Position numbers and translations under genes: made by a program
Shown: positions 28,969 through 37,565 of the stretch, in pieces
Position numbering within the stretch: the first letter of the stretch is position 1
Layout of the letters: each line of letters begins with the position of its first letter
Notes under the pieces: model-generated
What the model was told of the DNA's origin: nothing
Seen by the model: only the letters and a program-made list of their open reading frames with translations
Databases searched by the model: none
NCBI RefSeq assembly: GCF_039905635.1
Contig: NZ_CP157000.1
Coordinates: 1,364,001 to 1,428,000, forward strand
Source: Microbacterium sp. ProA8
Lineage (GTDB): Bacteria; Actinomycetota; Actinomycetes; Actinomycetales; Microbacteriaceae
Direction: 5' to 3'
Length of the DNA: 64,000 nucleotides

Positions 28969-30699
28969 ATGGTGACGGCGCCGATCACGGGCGTGAGCCA
29001 GACGCGTGCGCGCGTCGCGTGGTGGCGCCTGTGGCGGGCGTGGCCGGGCGACATCGCCGGCCTCTGGCGACGATCGCTGCGCTTTCGAACCCTGCTCGTG
29101 ACCATCGGCCTCACCGCGCTCGCCGTGGTCGTGGCGTGCGTCTGGATGGGGCTGGCGATCCAGAACGACCTCTTCGCGTCGCGCAAGGACCAGGTGCTCA
29201 TCGACGCCGAGCAGGCGCGCGCGGCGGCGCAGCGCACGCTCGATGCGGCGGTGCAGAGCGACGCCGTGCAGATGCAGAACGTGATGACCCTCGCGTTCAC
29301 CGCTCTGGGCAACCAGTCGTCGGCCGACATGGTCGCCGCGTACCGGATCGGGCCGCCGGTGCCCAACGCGCCCCAGGACTTCAGCACCGCCGAGGCTGTG
29401 ATGCCCGACCTGCTGACGTCGTCCATGCGCGCCCTCGTGCGGACGAACCCCGACCAGCAGATCTGGCAGTCGGTCGCGCTTCCCGACGGCGCCGACACGA
29501 GCGTGCCCGGCATCATGGTGGGCCAGCAGCTCACCATCGAGGGCGTCGCCTCGTACGAGCTCTATCTCGCCTACGACCTGGCGAACGCGCCCGAGACCCT
29601 CACCTTCGTGCAGCGGACCCTGTGGGTCGTGGGCATCGGTCTGGTGCTGCTGATCAGCGGCATCGCGTGGTTCGTGCTGCGATCCGTGACCGCCCCGATC
29701 AGCGAGGCGGCCGACACCAGTGCGAAGCTGGCGGCCGGGCAGCTCGACGTGCGACTCCCGGTGCACGGCGAGGACGAGCTCGCGACCCTCGGTCGTTCGT
29801 TCAACGCGATGGCCGACAGCATCGAGTCGCAGATCAAGGAGCTGGCCGAGCTGTCGCTCGTGCAGCAGCGCTTCGTCTCGGACGTGTCCCACGAGCTGCG
29901 CACCCCGATGACCACGATCCGCCTGGCCGCCGACATGATCAACGACCAGCGCGACGACTTCGACCCGGCGACCGCCCGCGCGGCGGAACTGCTGAACGCC
30001 CAGGTGCAGCGGTTCGAGACGCTCCTGACCGACCTGCTCGAGATCAGCCGGTACGACGCCGGATCGGTGCAGCTCGAGCTCGAGCCGACGAGCCTCGCGC
30101 ACCTCGCCGAGGACGTCATCGGGTCGATGGAGCACCTGGCCGAGCAGCACGGCACCGACGTGCGTCTCGTCGCGCCCGGAGGGTACTCGCCCGTCGAGAT
30201 GGACCCGCGGCGCGTACGCCGCATCGTCCGCAACCTGCTCGGCAACGCGATCGAGCACGGCGAGGGGCGCCCGATCGTGGTGACCGTCGACAGCAACCAG
30301 CAGGCGGTCGCCATCGGCGTGCGCGACTTCGGTCTGGGCATGAAGTCCGAAGAGGTCGAGCACGTGTTCGACAGGTTCTGGCGTGCCGACCCGTCGCGCA
30401 AGCGCACGATCGGCGGCACCGGCCTCGGCCTGTCGATCGCGCTGGGCGATGCGAAGCTGCACGGCGGCGAGCTGGCCCTGTGGTCGGAGCCCGGCCGGGG
30501 CACCAACTTCGTGCTCACTCTGCCGCGGCAGGGCACGCCCCTGGACGGAGCGTCGCCGATCCCCGTCGATCCGGGCGACGACGCGGTCGCGCCCCTCGAA
30601 GACCTCGGGCTCACCGCGCCCATCGAGGTGCCGCACCGCGTCGGGCCCGGAGGCGCCGGCGACCCGGGACAGACCGCGCCGCAGGGAGGAATCGCATGA
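28969..30699 (+). CDS. mtrB: sensor histidine kinase MtrB
   Basis: A 576-residue membrane kinase, partner of MtrA. Two transmembrane helices (about 42-62 and 218-238) flank an extracytoplasmic sensor of about 150 residues. A HAMP domain follows (240-292), then the H-box FVSDVSHELRTPM with phospho-acceptor H308, and an HATPase domain with N, G1 (DFGLGM), F and G2 (GGTGLGLSIA) boxes. The last 60 residues are acidic and Pro-rich. The ribosome binding site TGAGGAAC overlaps the mtrA end. lpqB overlaps its stop by ATGA, the standard actinobacterial three-gene operon. Confidence 0.97.
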   Translation: MVTAPITGVSQTRARVAWWRLWRAWPGDIAGLWRRSLRFRTLLVTIGLTALAVVVACVWMGLAIQNDLFASRKDQVLIDAEQARAAAQRTLDAAVQSDAVQMQNVMTLAFTALGNQSSADMVAAYRIGPPVPNAPQDFSTAEAVMPDLLTSSMRALVRTNPDQQIWQSVALPDGADTSVPGIMVGQQLTIEGVASYELYLAYDLANAPETLTFVQRTLWVVGIGLVLLISGIAWFVLRSVTAPISEAADTSAKLAAGQLDVRLPVHGEDELATLGRSFNAMADSIESQIKELAELSLVQQRFVSDVSHELRTPMTTIRLAADMINDQRDDFDPATARAAELLNAQVQRFETLLTDLLEISRYDAGSVQLELEPTSLAHLAEDVIGSMEHLAEQHGTDVRLVAPGGYSPVEMDPRRVRRIVRNLLGNAIEHGEGRPIVVTVDSNQQAVAIGVRDFGLGMKSEEVEHVFDRFWRADPSRKRTIGGTGLGLSIALGDAKLHGGELALWSEPGRGTNFVLTLPRQGTPLDGASPIPVDPGDDAVAPLEDLGLTAPIEVPHRVGPGGAGDPGQTAPQGGIA

Positions 30700-32399
30700 C
30701 CCGCGCTCGCGGCATCCTGGCCCTCCTGCTGGCGGTGTGCGCGGTGGTCGTGACCGGCTGCGCGGGCTTCGCGACCGGCGGGCCGCCCGAATACGGGCTG
30801 CAGAACGGCGAAGCCGACAACGGCTCGCAGAACCTCGTCTTCATCCCGAACCGCCCGCAGCCGGGCGCCACGCCGCAGCAGATCGTCGAGGGCTTCATCG
30901 ACGCCGGCTCCGGACCGGGTGTCGCCGGCAACTGGACCGTCGCCCGCGAGTTCCTCGCCCCCGAGATCCGGGACGACTGGATGCCGGAGGCAGGCGTCAT
31001 CATCGATGAGCGCGCTGAACGGGATTATGTCGAGACGCAGGAGGGCGTGGTCGACTTCGCCTCGGAGGTCGTCGCGTCGGTCGACGACAAGGGCGCGTAC
31101 CAGCGTGCGGACATCTCGCCGGGGAGCTGGCCGTTCCGCCTCGAGAAGCAGTCGGACGGCGAGTGGCGCATCACCGAGGCGCCCCCCGGCATCTGGCTCG
31201 ATGAGGCGCAGTTCCCGAGGGTCTTCAACCGCTACCCGCTGATGTACTTCGATCCGTCGTGGCAGTTTCTCGTGCCCGATGTGCGCTGGTTCCCGGTGAC
31301 GAACGCGGCGGGCAGCATCGCGGCCGCGCTGGTGAACAAGCCGCGGACCGAGTGGCTGGCGGAATCCGTCGACTCCGCCTTTCCCGACGGTGTGACCGCA
31401 GTGCCCTCCGTCCTCGTCGACGACGAGGGAGTGGCCGAGGTCGCACTCACGGAGGAGCTGCTCAGCGCGAATCCGGAGGCGCTCGACCGCATGCTCACGC
31501 AACTGGAGGAGAGCCTGAGGACGGCGGGCGTGACCGAGGTCGTGATGACCGTGGACTCGACGCCGGTCGACGCCCAGCCGGTGGCGGTGCGCTCGACGCG
31601 CGTGCCGGCCGCGCCGCTCGTGCTGACCGAGGCGGGATTCGGCTTCCTGACGGGCGACGAGATCGACCAGATCCCCGGGCTCTCGGCGGCCGTGCAGACA
31701 GCGGCCCCCGTGAGCGTGCAGGTCGGTGCGGAGCGCGACCTCGCCGCGGCGAAGCTCGCCTCGGGGCAGGTCGTGCGGCTGAACGCCGCCGGCACGGATC
31801 CGGAGCCTCTCGACGCGCGTGCCGGACTGGTGGACCCCGTCATCGACAACGCCGGCGCGGTGTGGAGCGTTCCGCAGGAGCAGCCCTCCGCGCTGCGGGT
31901 CTTCCTGCCGAACGGGGATGCGATCGACATCGCCGACGCCTGGAGCGGTGCGACCGCCATCGGGGGCATGGCGCTCTCGCGCGACGGCACCCGTATCGCC
32001 GCCGTCGTGAGCGAGGGCGGCCGCAGCGTGCTGTCGGTGGCCGGCGTGATCCGCGAGGACGGCGTGCCCGTGCGGCTCGGTCAGCCGATGCAGCTGGCTG
32101 CCGTCGGCGGCGCGGTGGTCGGCGTCACGCAGATCGGCGTCACCTGGATCGATGACGCGAACGTCGGAGTGCTCGCGGGTGCGGAGTCCGACTCCACCGT
32201 CGTGGAGCAGGTCGTCGGCGGACCGACATCGCTGTCGACGACGGCCTCGGGCATGGCGTCGATCGCGGGCGGCACCGGCATCTCGACCCTGCGCCTGCGG
32301 GCCGAGGATGGCACCCTCTACGTGAAGCGCGGCACGGCCTGGCAGCCGACCGCGACGGGCATCCTCCTCCTCGCGACGCAGCAGGGCGCGCCGCAGTAG
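30696..32399 (+). CDS. lpqB: lipoprotein LpqB, MtrB-associated
   Basis: A 567-residue lipoprotein. The signal peptide ends at the lipobox VVVTGC with lipidated C22. A GerMN-type region (about 200-330) and a C-terminal beta-propeller-like region follow, as in LpqB, which binds the sensor domain of MtrB and tunes MtrA signalling. ATGA overlap with mtrB and a GCAGGGAGG ribosome binding site inside the mtrB end indicate coupled translation. It should sit on the outer face of the cytoplasmic membrane. Confidence 0.94.
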   Translation: MTRARGILALLLAVCAVVVTGCAGFATGGPPEYGLQNGEADNGSQNLVFIPNRPQPGATPQQIVEGFIDAGSGPGVAGNWTVAREFLAPEIRDDWMPEAGVIIDERAERDYVETQEGVVDFASEVVASVDDKGAYQRADISPGSWPFRLEKQSDGEWRITEAPPGIWLDEAQFPRVFNRYPLMYFDPSWQFLVPDVRWFPVTNAAGSIAAALVNKPRTEWLAESVDSAFPDGVTAVPSVLVDDEGVAEVALTEELLSANPEALDRMLTQLEESLRTAGVTEVVMTVDSTPVDAQPVAVRSTRVPAAPLVLTEAGFGFLTGDEIDQIPGLSAAVQTAAPVSVQVGAERDLAAAKLASGQVVRLNAAGTDPEPLDARAGLVDPVIDNAGAVWSVPQEQPSALRVFLPNGDAIDIADAWSGATAIGGMALSRDGTRIAAVVSEGGRSVLSVAGVIREDGVPVRLGQPMQLAAVGGAVVGVTQIGVTWIDDANVGVLAGAESDSTVVEQVVGGPTSLSTTASGMASIAGGTGISTLRLRAEDGTLYVKRGTAWQPTATGILLLATQQGAPQ

Positions 32400-32493
32400 G
32401 CCTCCTCCCCAACGAGACGGTCGGCCGGATTCTCCACCGGTGGCCGCGATCGGCCACCCACGTGCGGCCGCCGGTGGCCAGGCTGATCCCGTG

Positions 32494-33210
32494 ATGAGGG
32501 AATTCGTGACCGCGCTGCGCGAGGGGTGCGCCGACACGCTGGCGCTGCTCCTGCCGGTCTGGTGTGCGGGCTGCGACGAGCCCGACGTCGCGCTCTGCGA
32601 GCGCTGCGCGCTCGCCCTGCAGCCCGACGTCCGCCGTCGGGTCGTGGCGGCGCCCGGGGGAGCGGTCGACGTGTGGAGCGGGCTCGTGTTCGACGGTGTC
32701 GCCGCGCGGGTGCTGCGGGCGATCAAGGAGGACGGCCGCACCGGGCTCGCCGCCGCACTGGCGCCGCCGCTCGCCGCGGCGCTGGATCGGGCCGGCGCGG
32801 CCGGCTGCCTGGTGGTGCCGATGCCCACCTCGCGTGCGGCGTACCGCCGGCGCGGGTACCGGGTGCCCGAGCTCCTCCTCCGCCGTGCAGGGCGCCCCGG
32901 CCGTCGGCTGCTGCGCCACGCCCGCCGTACGGCCGACCAGCGCGGCCTCGATCGCGACGCGCGGCGCCGCAACGTCGCGCACAGCATGGTCGCGACCATG
33001 TCCGCGATGACGTCGCTGCGTGGCGCGATCCCGGAGGAATCCGAGCACGCCGCGTCGCGAGCGCCCCTGAGGGTGGTGGTGTTCGACGACGTCGTGACGA
33101 CGGGTGCCAGCCTCGCCGAGGCGGTGCGGGCGCTGCGAGCGGCGGGCATCGAGGTGGTCGCAGCGGTCGCCCTCGCAGCGACCCCGCGGCGGCAGGGCAT
33201 ACCCGGATGA
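32494..33210 (+). CDS. ComF-family phosphoribosyltransferase-like protein
   Basis: A 238-residue protein. A four-cysteine zinc finger (CAGC near 22-25 and CERC near 34-37) precedes a type I phosphoribosyltransferase fold with the signature VVVFDDVVTTGASLAEAV near 190-207 and MPTSRAAYRRRGY before it. ComF helps DNA uptake in competent bacteria; in M. tuberculosis the equivalent gene (Rv3242c) also lies between lpqB and hpf, with unknown role. Start is either the GTG at 32491 or the ATG at 32494; the frame to 32440 adds an unlikely leader. No clear ribosome binding site. Confidence 0.88.
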   Translation: MREFVTALREGCADTLALLLPVWCAGCDEPDVALCERCALALQPDVRRRVVAAPGGAVDVWSGLVFDGVAARVLRAIKEDGRTGLAAALAPPLAAALDRAGAAGCLVVPMPTSRAAYRRRGYRVPELLLRRAGRPGRRLLRHARRTADQRGLDRDARRRNVAHSMVATMSAMTSLRGAIPEESEHAASRAPLRVVVFDDVVTTGASLAEAVRALRAAGIEVVAAVALAATPRRQGIPG

Positions 33211-33239
33211 ACGGGTTCCGTCGCATTCGAAACTCACAG

Positions 33240-33268
33240 GTGACAGAGTCCGGACGCGGGGCTACCGT
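33240..33268 (+). promoter_or_regulatory. promoter of hpf (GTGACA-17-TACCGT)
   Basis: GTGACA at 33240-33245 and TACCGT at 33263-33268 are spaced by 17 bases, upstream of hpf. Transcription would start about 55 bases before the hpf ATG. Confidence 0.55.
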
Positions 33269-33330
33269 GGGGAAGACAAGGCGACTGATGGTCCGCCCTT
33301 GGCCGGGCGGACCGGAACAAGGAGGCAGGT

Positions 33331-33990
33331 ATGGAAACCAGCATCGTCGGCGTGGGAGTGGGGATCACGGATCGCTTCCGCGGGGTCGTCGAAGAGAAGG
33401 CCGCCCGCATCGAGAATCTCGCCCCCCGCGCGCAACGCGTGGATGTCAAGGTCACGCATCGCGCCTATCACAACGGCCGCGTCGAAGACGAGACAGTGGA
33501 GCTCACCGTCAACGGCAAGGGCCCCGTGATCAGGGCGGAGGCGACGGACGGCGACAAGTTCACCGCTCTGGACCTCGCGGTCGACAAGTTGTGCGAGCAG
33601 CTGCGTCGTGCGAAGGACAAGCGCGTCGACGCGCGCAATCACCCTCGCGGAGCCAAGTTCGAGAAGGGCAGCGGCGCGATCCAGGGGATCGATCTGCAGC
33701 CGGCGTCCGTCGATGTGCTCCGTGCCGTCGCGACCGGCGAGATCCCGATCGTCACCGGCAACGAGGAAGAAGAAGGCTACACGCCGGTCGTCATCCGGAC
33801 GAAGGAGTTCCACCCGGAATGGATGTCGGTGGAGGAGGCCGTCGACCGCATGGAGCTGGTCGGGCATGACTTCTTCCTCTTCATCGATGCCCGCAGTGAC
33901 CACCCGAGCGTCGTATACCGCCGCAAGGGCTGGGACTACGGTGTCATCTCGCTGACCACGCAGGCGCAGCCCGAGGAGCTGGCCTCCTGA
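33331..33990 (+). CDS. hpf: ribosome hibernation-promoting factor, long form
   Basis: A 219-residue long-form HPF. The N-terminal RaiA/YfiA domain (about 1-100) binds the ribosomal decoding centre; after a charged linker the C-terminal dimerisation domain (about 155-212: VVIRTKEFHPEWMSVEEAVDRMEL, read as two blocks, then HDFFLFIDA and VVYRRKGWDYGVI) joins two 70S ribosomes into inactive 100S. A strong AACAAGGAGG site precedes the ATG. A promoter upstream and a hairpin terminator downstream mark it as a single-gene unit. It matches the place of Rv3241c beside secA1, but here secA is 13 kb away. Confidence 0.96.
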   Translation: METSIVGVGVGITDRFRGVVEEKAARIENLAPRAQRVDVKVTHRAYHNGRVEDETVELTVNGKGPVIRAEATDGDKFTALDLAVDKLCEQLRRAKDKRVDARNHPRGAKFEKGSGAIQGIDLQPASVDVLRAVATGEIPIVTGNEEEEGYTPVVIRTKEFHPEWMSVEEAVDRMELVGHDFFLFIDARSDHPSVVYRRKGWDYGVISLTTQAQPEELAS

Positions 33991-34051
33991 GCCGGCGCCG
34001 GTCCATCGGACCGGCGGTGTGCTGAGGGCGGAACGACCTGACGGAGAATGA

Positions 34052-34080
34052 AGGGGTGCGGCCGGTTCGGCCGCACCCCT
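34052..34080 (+). terminator. terminator after hpf
   Basis: A perfect 13-bp stem (AGGGGTGCGGCCG and its complement) with a GTT loop, about 60 bases after the hpf stop. Confidence 0.8.
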
Positions 34081-34155
34081 CGCGCTGTCGGCGCACGCGG
34101 ACCCGGCCTCAGGCCGCACCGCCGCCGGCGGCATCCCCTTCCGGAAGGACTCTCC

Positions 34156-35367
34156 GTGATCATCCGCAACGCGCGCCCGTGGGGCGCTGACGCCGCCGAC
34201 ATCGTCATCGAAGGCGGCCGCATCGCCGCGATCGCGCCTCACGACGCGTCGACGGGACCGGCGACGGACGACGTCGACGGGCGGGGACGCCTGGTCCTCC
34301 CATCGTTCAGCGACGTGCACGTGCATCTCGACTCCTCGCGCATCGGCCTCCCCTTCCGTCCGCACACCGGGGCGCCGGGCGTGTGGGGGATGATGCTCAA
34401 CGACCGGAACAACTGGCGTCACACCGACGTGCCGCACGCCGAGATCGTGGCGGGCACGCTCGAGCAGATGATCGCGAAGGGCACGACGCGCGTGCGCACG
34501 TACGCGCAGGTGGATGTCGACTGCAAGCTCGAGAAGTTCGACTCGGTGCTGGCCGCGAAGGAGAAGTTCCGCGGCCACGCCGACGTGCAGATCATGACGT
34601 TCCCGCAGGCCGGCATCCTGCGCGAAACCGGCACGGTGGACTACCTCGAGGAATCACTCAAGCAGGGTGCCGACGTCATGGGGGGCATCGATCCGAGCCA
34701 GCTCGACCGTGACCCGGTCAGGCACCTCGACATCGTGTTCGGGCTGGCCGAGAAGTACCAGGTGGAGGTCGACATCCACCTCCATGAGCCGGGCGCCCTC
34801 GGCGTGTTCAGCACGGAGCTCGTGCTCGAGCGCACGCGTGCGCTCGGCATGCAGGGGAAGGTGACGATCTCGCACGCCTACGACCTCGGTTCGGTGTCGG
34901 AGGCCGTGAGCCGGCGTCTCATCGACGAGTTCGCCGAGCTGGATGTCGCGATGGCCACCGTCGCCCCCTCGACGACCGGGCACCTGCGTCTGATCGACCT
35001 GGTCGAGGCCGGGGTTCGTGTGGGGCTCGGCGAAGACGGTCAGCGCGACTACTGGAGCCCTTACGGCAACTGCGACATGCTCGACCGCACGTGGCAGCTC
35101 GCGTTCGTCAACGGCTTCCGTCGCGACGACCACATCGAACTCGCGCTCGCCGTCGCCACGATGGGCGGGGCCTCGATCATGAGCCATGCCTCGCCGCGGG
35201 TGACGGGCGTCGGCGATCGTCCCGGCGTCACGGTCGGCGACCGCGCCGACCTCGTGCTCGTCGACGGCGAGACCCCGACGAGCGCCGTGATGGATCGCAG
35301 TGCCGACCGCACCGTGCTCCACGACGGCCGGGTGGTCGCCGACCGCCTGCGCGTCGTCCCGGTCTGA
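34156..35367 (+). CDS. amidohydrolase, cytosine deaminase-like
   Basis: A 403-residue metal-dependent hydrolase of the cytosine deaminase type. The barrel shows HVHLD (metal ligands H55, H57), DIHLHEPG with the metal histidine and the catalytic glutamate, SHAYDLG with a further histidine, and GLGEDGQRD with the late aspartate; an N-terminal and C-terminal beta-sandwich surround it. It probably deaminates a pyrimidine or related ring, but the loops differ from CodA, so the substrate is open. The GTG at 34156 has GGAAGGA upstream; the longer open frame begins inside the terminator and is unlikely. It stands alone. Confidence 0.85.
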   Translation: MIIRNARPWGADAADIVIEGGRIAAIAPHDASTGPATDDVDGRGRLVLPSFSDVHVHLDSSRIGLPFRPHTGAPGVWGMMLNDRNNWRHTDVPHAEIVAGTLEQMIAKGTTRVRTYAQVDVDCKLEKFDSVLAAKEKFRGHADVQIMTFPQAGILRETGTVDYLEESLKQGADVMGGIDPSQLDRDPVRHLDIVFGLAEKYQVEVDIHLHEPGALGVFSTELVLERTRALGMQGKVTISHAYDLGSVSEAVSRRLIDEFAELDVAMATVAPSTTGHLRLIDLVEAGVRVGLGEDGQRDYWSPYGNCDMLDRTWQLAFVNGFRRDDHIELALAVATMGGASIMSHASPRVTGVGDRPGVTVGDRADLVLVDGETPTSAVMDRSADRTVLHDGRVVADRLRVVPV

Positions 35368-35451
35368 CCGGCGGCGCGACGTCGTGGATGGCGGCTGAGC
35401 GGACACGCTCGAAGATTCGCGCCGTGCGCCGGCGCTCCCCTGTGCGGGCGG

Positions 35452-36825
35452 TCAGTCGATGAAGCCGTCGAGGAGGCTGCCGATCACCAGACCGCCGAGG
35501 ATGCCCCCCATGAGGTCGCTGCCGCCGCTGCGGCGGCCGCCGCCCCAGCCCTGCTGGCCGTAGCCCTGCTGACCGAAGCCCGGCGCGCCCCACTGCTCGG
35601 GCTGCGGTCGGGCGGCGTCGATGTCGCGCTGGGCCAGCTGCAGTGCCTCGCTCGCGAGGAACGCCGCGCGGCGGGCCATGGCGAACGCCTGTTCGCGGTG
35701 GTCCTCGTCGATCGCCGTGACGGCGGCGGCCGAGGCGCCGAGGTAGCGATCGAGGTCGAGGCGCACGCGCTCGGCCTCCGCGAAGCGGGTACGGGCATCG
35801 GCGCCGATCCAGCCGCGGTGCCCTGCGATCACGTCGCGCGACACGGCCAGCTGGCGGTCGGCGTCGTCGATCGCGTGCCGCACGTGCTCGAGCGGAGGAA
35901 TCGGGCGCGCGGCGCGCTCGCGGGCCTTCGCGATCGCGGCGTCCAGCCCGGCATTCGCCTCTCGCAGGAGGGTCAGCTGCTCGAACGGATCGGTGTTGAC
36001 CCCGGCAGCGGGCAGTGCGGCGAGGGCGGCCTGGAGCTCGCTGATCGCGGCGCTGACAGCGGGGGACTGGGGCTCTCTGAGGGCGACCACGAGGTCGCCG
36101 CGCGAGTCCTCGACGATGGCGGCGAGCGTCGACTCGGCGCGCAGCGCCTCGACCTCGAACGTCTCGACGGCGTCGAGCAGCGTCTCGGCTCGGCGCACCG
36201 ACTCGGTGGCGGCCTCGAGGGCCATGTTCGCCTGCTCGCGCTGCCCGGCCTCGCGGCGCCGCTCGGCCACGCCGGCGCTGTGCTCGGCGAAGCCGAGCAG
36301 CTGCTCCGCCTCCGCCGGGTTCGCGTCGATCTGCGCGAGAGCGTGCGACGAGTAGCGGACCGCCAGGCGCTCGACGGTCGAGCGGGCATCCGGAAGACGC
36401 AACCGCAGCCGCGCGGCATCCGCACGTACCCGCGCGATGATCTCGGGAGCACGACGCGCCCGCTCGATCTGCGCCGCGAGCGTCTCTGTCCGGTCGTCGA
36501 GCAGATCCTCGGCCCACTCGCAGAGCTGGGCGATGCGCGCGTTGCGCGTCCGGAGCTCTTCGGGGGTGTCGGGGATCTCGTCGTGGTTGAGCTGGTGCAG
36601 GTGGAACGCCTCCTGCAGGTGCGTGCGCACGGCCTCCACCGCCTCGCGGAGATCCGACGTGGGACCGGCGCCGAGTTCGGCCTCGGCGAAGGCGAGCTCG
36701 TCGGTGGTGAGTCGCAGGCGCTCGTCCGCAGCGACCAGCGCCTGCTGCGCCCGGCGCGCCAGATCGGCGTCCTGCGTGTTCAGCTCTTCCAGCTCGCGCT
36801 TGCGTTTGCCCCAGAATCCGGCCAT
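35452..36825 (-). CDS. coiled-coil protein with Gly/Gln-rich tail, related to the C-terminal half of TPM-domain proteins
   Basis: A 457-residue, almost wholly helical protein: long coiled coil over about 8-380, rich in Glu/Arg/Ala with repeated LEEA/RAR patterns, then a short Gly/Gln/Trp-rich tail (GFGQQGYGQQGWGGG) and a hydrophobic MGGILGGLVIGSLL segment near the end. Actinobacterial TPM-domain (YgcG-like) proteins carry a similar helical region and glycine-rich tail behind the TPM domain and a membrane helix; here that N-terminal part and a signal peptide are absent, so it is probably cytoplasmic. TAGGAT six bases before the ATG at 36825 indicates a leaderless message. Function unknown. Confidence 0.7.
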   Translation of the reverse strand: MAGFWGKRKRELEELNTQDADLARRAQQALVAADERLRLTTDELAFAEAELGAGPTSDLREAVEAVRTHLQEAFHLHQLNHDEIPDTPEELRTRNARIAQLCEWAEDLLDDRTETLAAQIERARRAPEIIARVRADAARLRLRLPDARSTVERLAVRYSSHALAQIDANPAEAEQLLGFAEHSAGVAERRREAGQREQANMALEAATESVRRAETLLDAVETFEVEALRAESTLAAIVEDSRGDLVVALREPQSPAVSAAISELQAALAALPAAGVNTDPFEQLTLLREANAGLDAAIAKARERAARPIPPLEHVRHAIDDADRQLAVSRDVIAGHRGWIGADARTRFAEAERVRLDLDRYLGASAAAVTAIDEDHREQAFAMARRAAFLASEALQLAQRDIDAARPQPEQWGAPGFGQQGYGQQGWGGGRRSGGSDLMGGILGGLVIGSLLDGFID

Positions 36826-36831
36826 GGATCG

Positions 36832-36837
36832 ATCCTA
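36832..36837 (-). promoter_or_regulatory. -10 hexamer for leaderless coiled-coil gene
   Basis: TAGGAT on the minus strand, six bases before the ATG at 36825. Confidence 0.5.
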
Positions 36838-37038
36838 CGGGCGCCGCTGGGAGCAACCTGAAGCGGGCGGGGCCGCGGGGTGGGATGTTCGCGCACAGCG
36901 TGGGGGAACGGCATCGGGACGGGCGTTCGGCGACGGCTGCGGCATCCGTCGCCGTCCGTTGTATCAATCCGTGGCCGGGAACACTCTCGCAACCGGGTGG
37001 GGCGCGTCCGTGCGCCCCCGGGGAGAAACGGAAACACC

Positions 37039-37446
37039 ATGATCCGCAAGATCATCGGGGCCACGGCCCTGAGTGCCGCGCTCGTCTTCGCCGGCGCGGG
37101 CGTCGCATCGGCGCACGAGTGCTACATCCCGCACCGCTCCGACGAGGGCAACGCGGCTGCCGGCCATTCGAAGAACTGGGTGACGCTCGACATCTCGGAG
37201 CTGTTCGTGGGCGCGCATGAATTCCTCGGCGGGGAGGCGCTCACGCCCGAGCAGGTGCAGGAGGCCGTGGCGATGACCGCGGCACAGGGCATCCCGACGT
37301 CGCTCACGACGTTCGCGCGCGACACCCTGCCCAAGGGCAATGCGCCGGAATCGCACTCGACCGACGGGAAGGGCATCGACCACTACTTCCACGCGTTCGA
37401 GGACGACCTGATCAACATCTTCTTCACGGTGCGCGGCGACATCTGA
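37039..37446 (+). CDS. small secreted protein of unknown function
   Basis: A 135-residue protein with a clear Sec signal peptide (basic start, hydrophobic core, ASA-H cleavage near 25/26). The mature protein of about 110 residues is acidic and histidine-rich (HECYIPHR, GHSKNW, ESHSTDGKGIDHYFHAFEDD), with one cysteine at 28. The many His, Asp and Glu residues could bind metal, but there is no recognised motif. I take the ATG at 37039, with GGGGAGAAACGG upstream. It ends at a strong terminator and has its own 212-base upstream region. I do not recognise the family by name. Confidence 0.8.
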   Translation: MIRKIIGATALSAALVFAGAGVASAHECYIPHRSDEGNAAAGHSKNWVTLDISELFVGAHEFLGGEALTPEQVQEAVAMTAAQGIPTSLTTFARDTLPKGNAPESHSTDGKGIDHYFHAFEDDLINIFFTVRGDI

Positions 37447-37454
37447 CGCGACGA

Positions 37455-37498
37455 CGCGAAAGGCGGGCGGGGCCATGTGGTCCCGCCCGCCTTTCGCG
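37455..37498 (+). terminator. terminator after the small secreted protein
   Basis: A perfect 17-bp stem (CGCGAAAGGCGGGCGGG and its complement) around a 10-base loop. It also faces the convergent helicase gene. Confidence 0.85.
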
Positions 37499-37565
37499 CG
37501 CTGTCGCGCACGGCGTGACTCCTCGCCCGATCCGCCGTCACGTACGGGGATGGACGACGGATGCC

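Noticed and set aside
29571..33200. A 1209-residue open frame on the minus strand across mtrB, lpqB and the ComF-like gene
   Set aside because: It is antisense to three well-conserved genes, is rich in Arg/Ser/Pro with no domain, and is the usual shadow of high-GC coding DNA.
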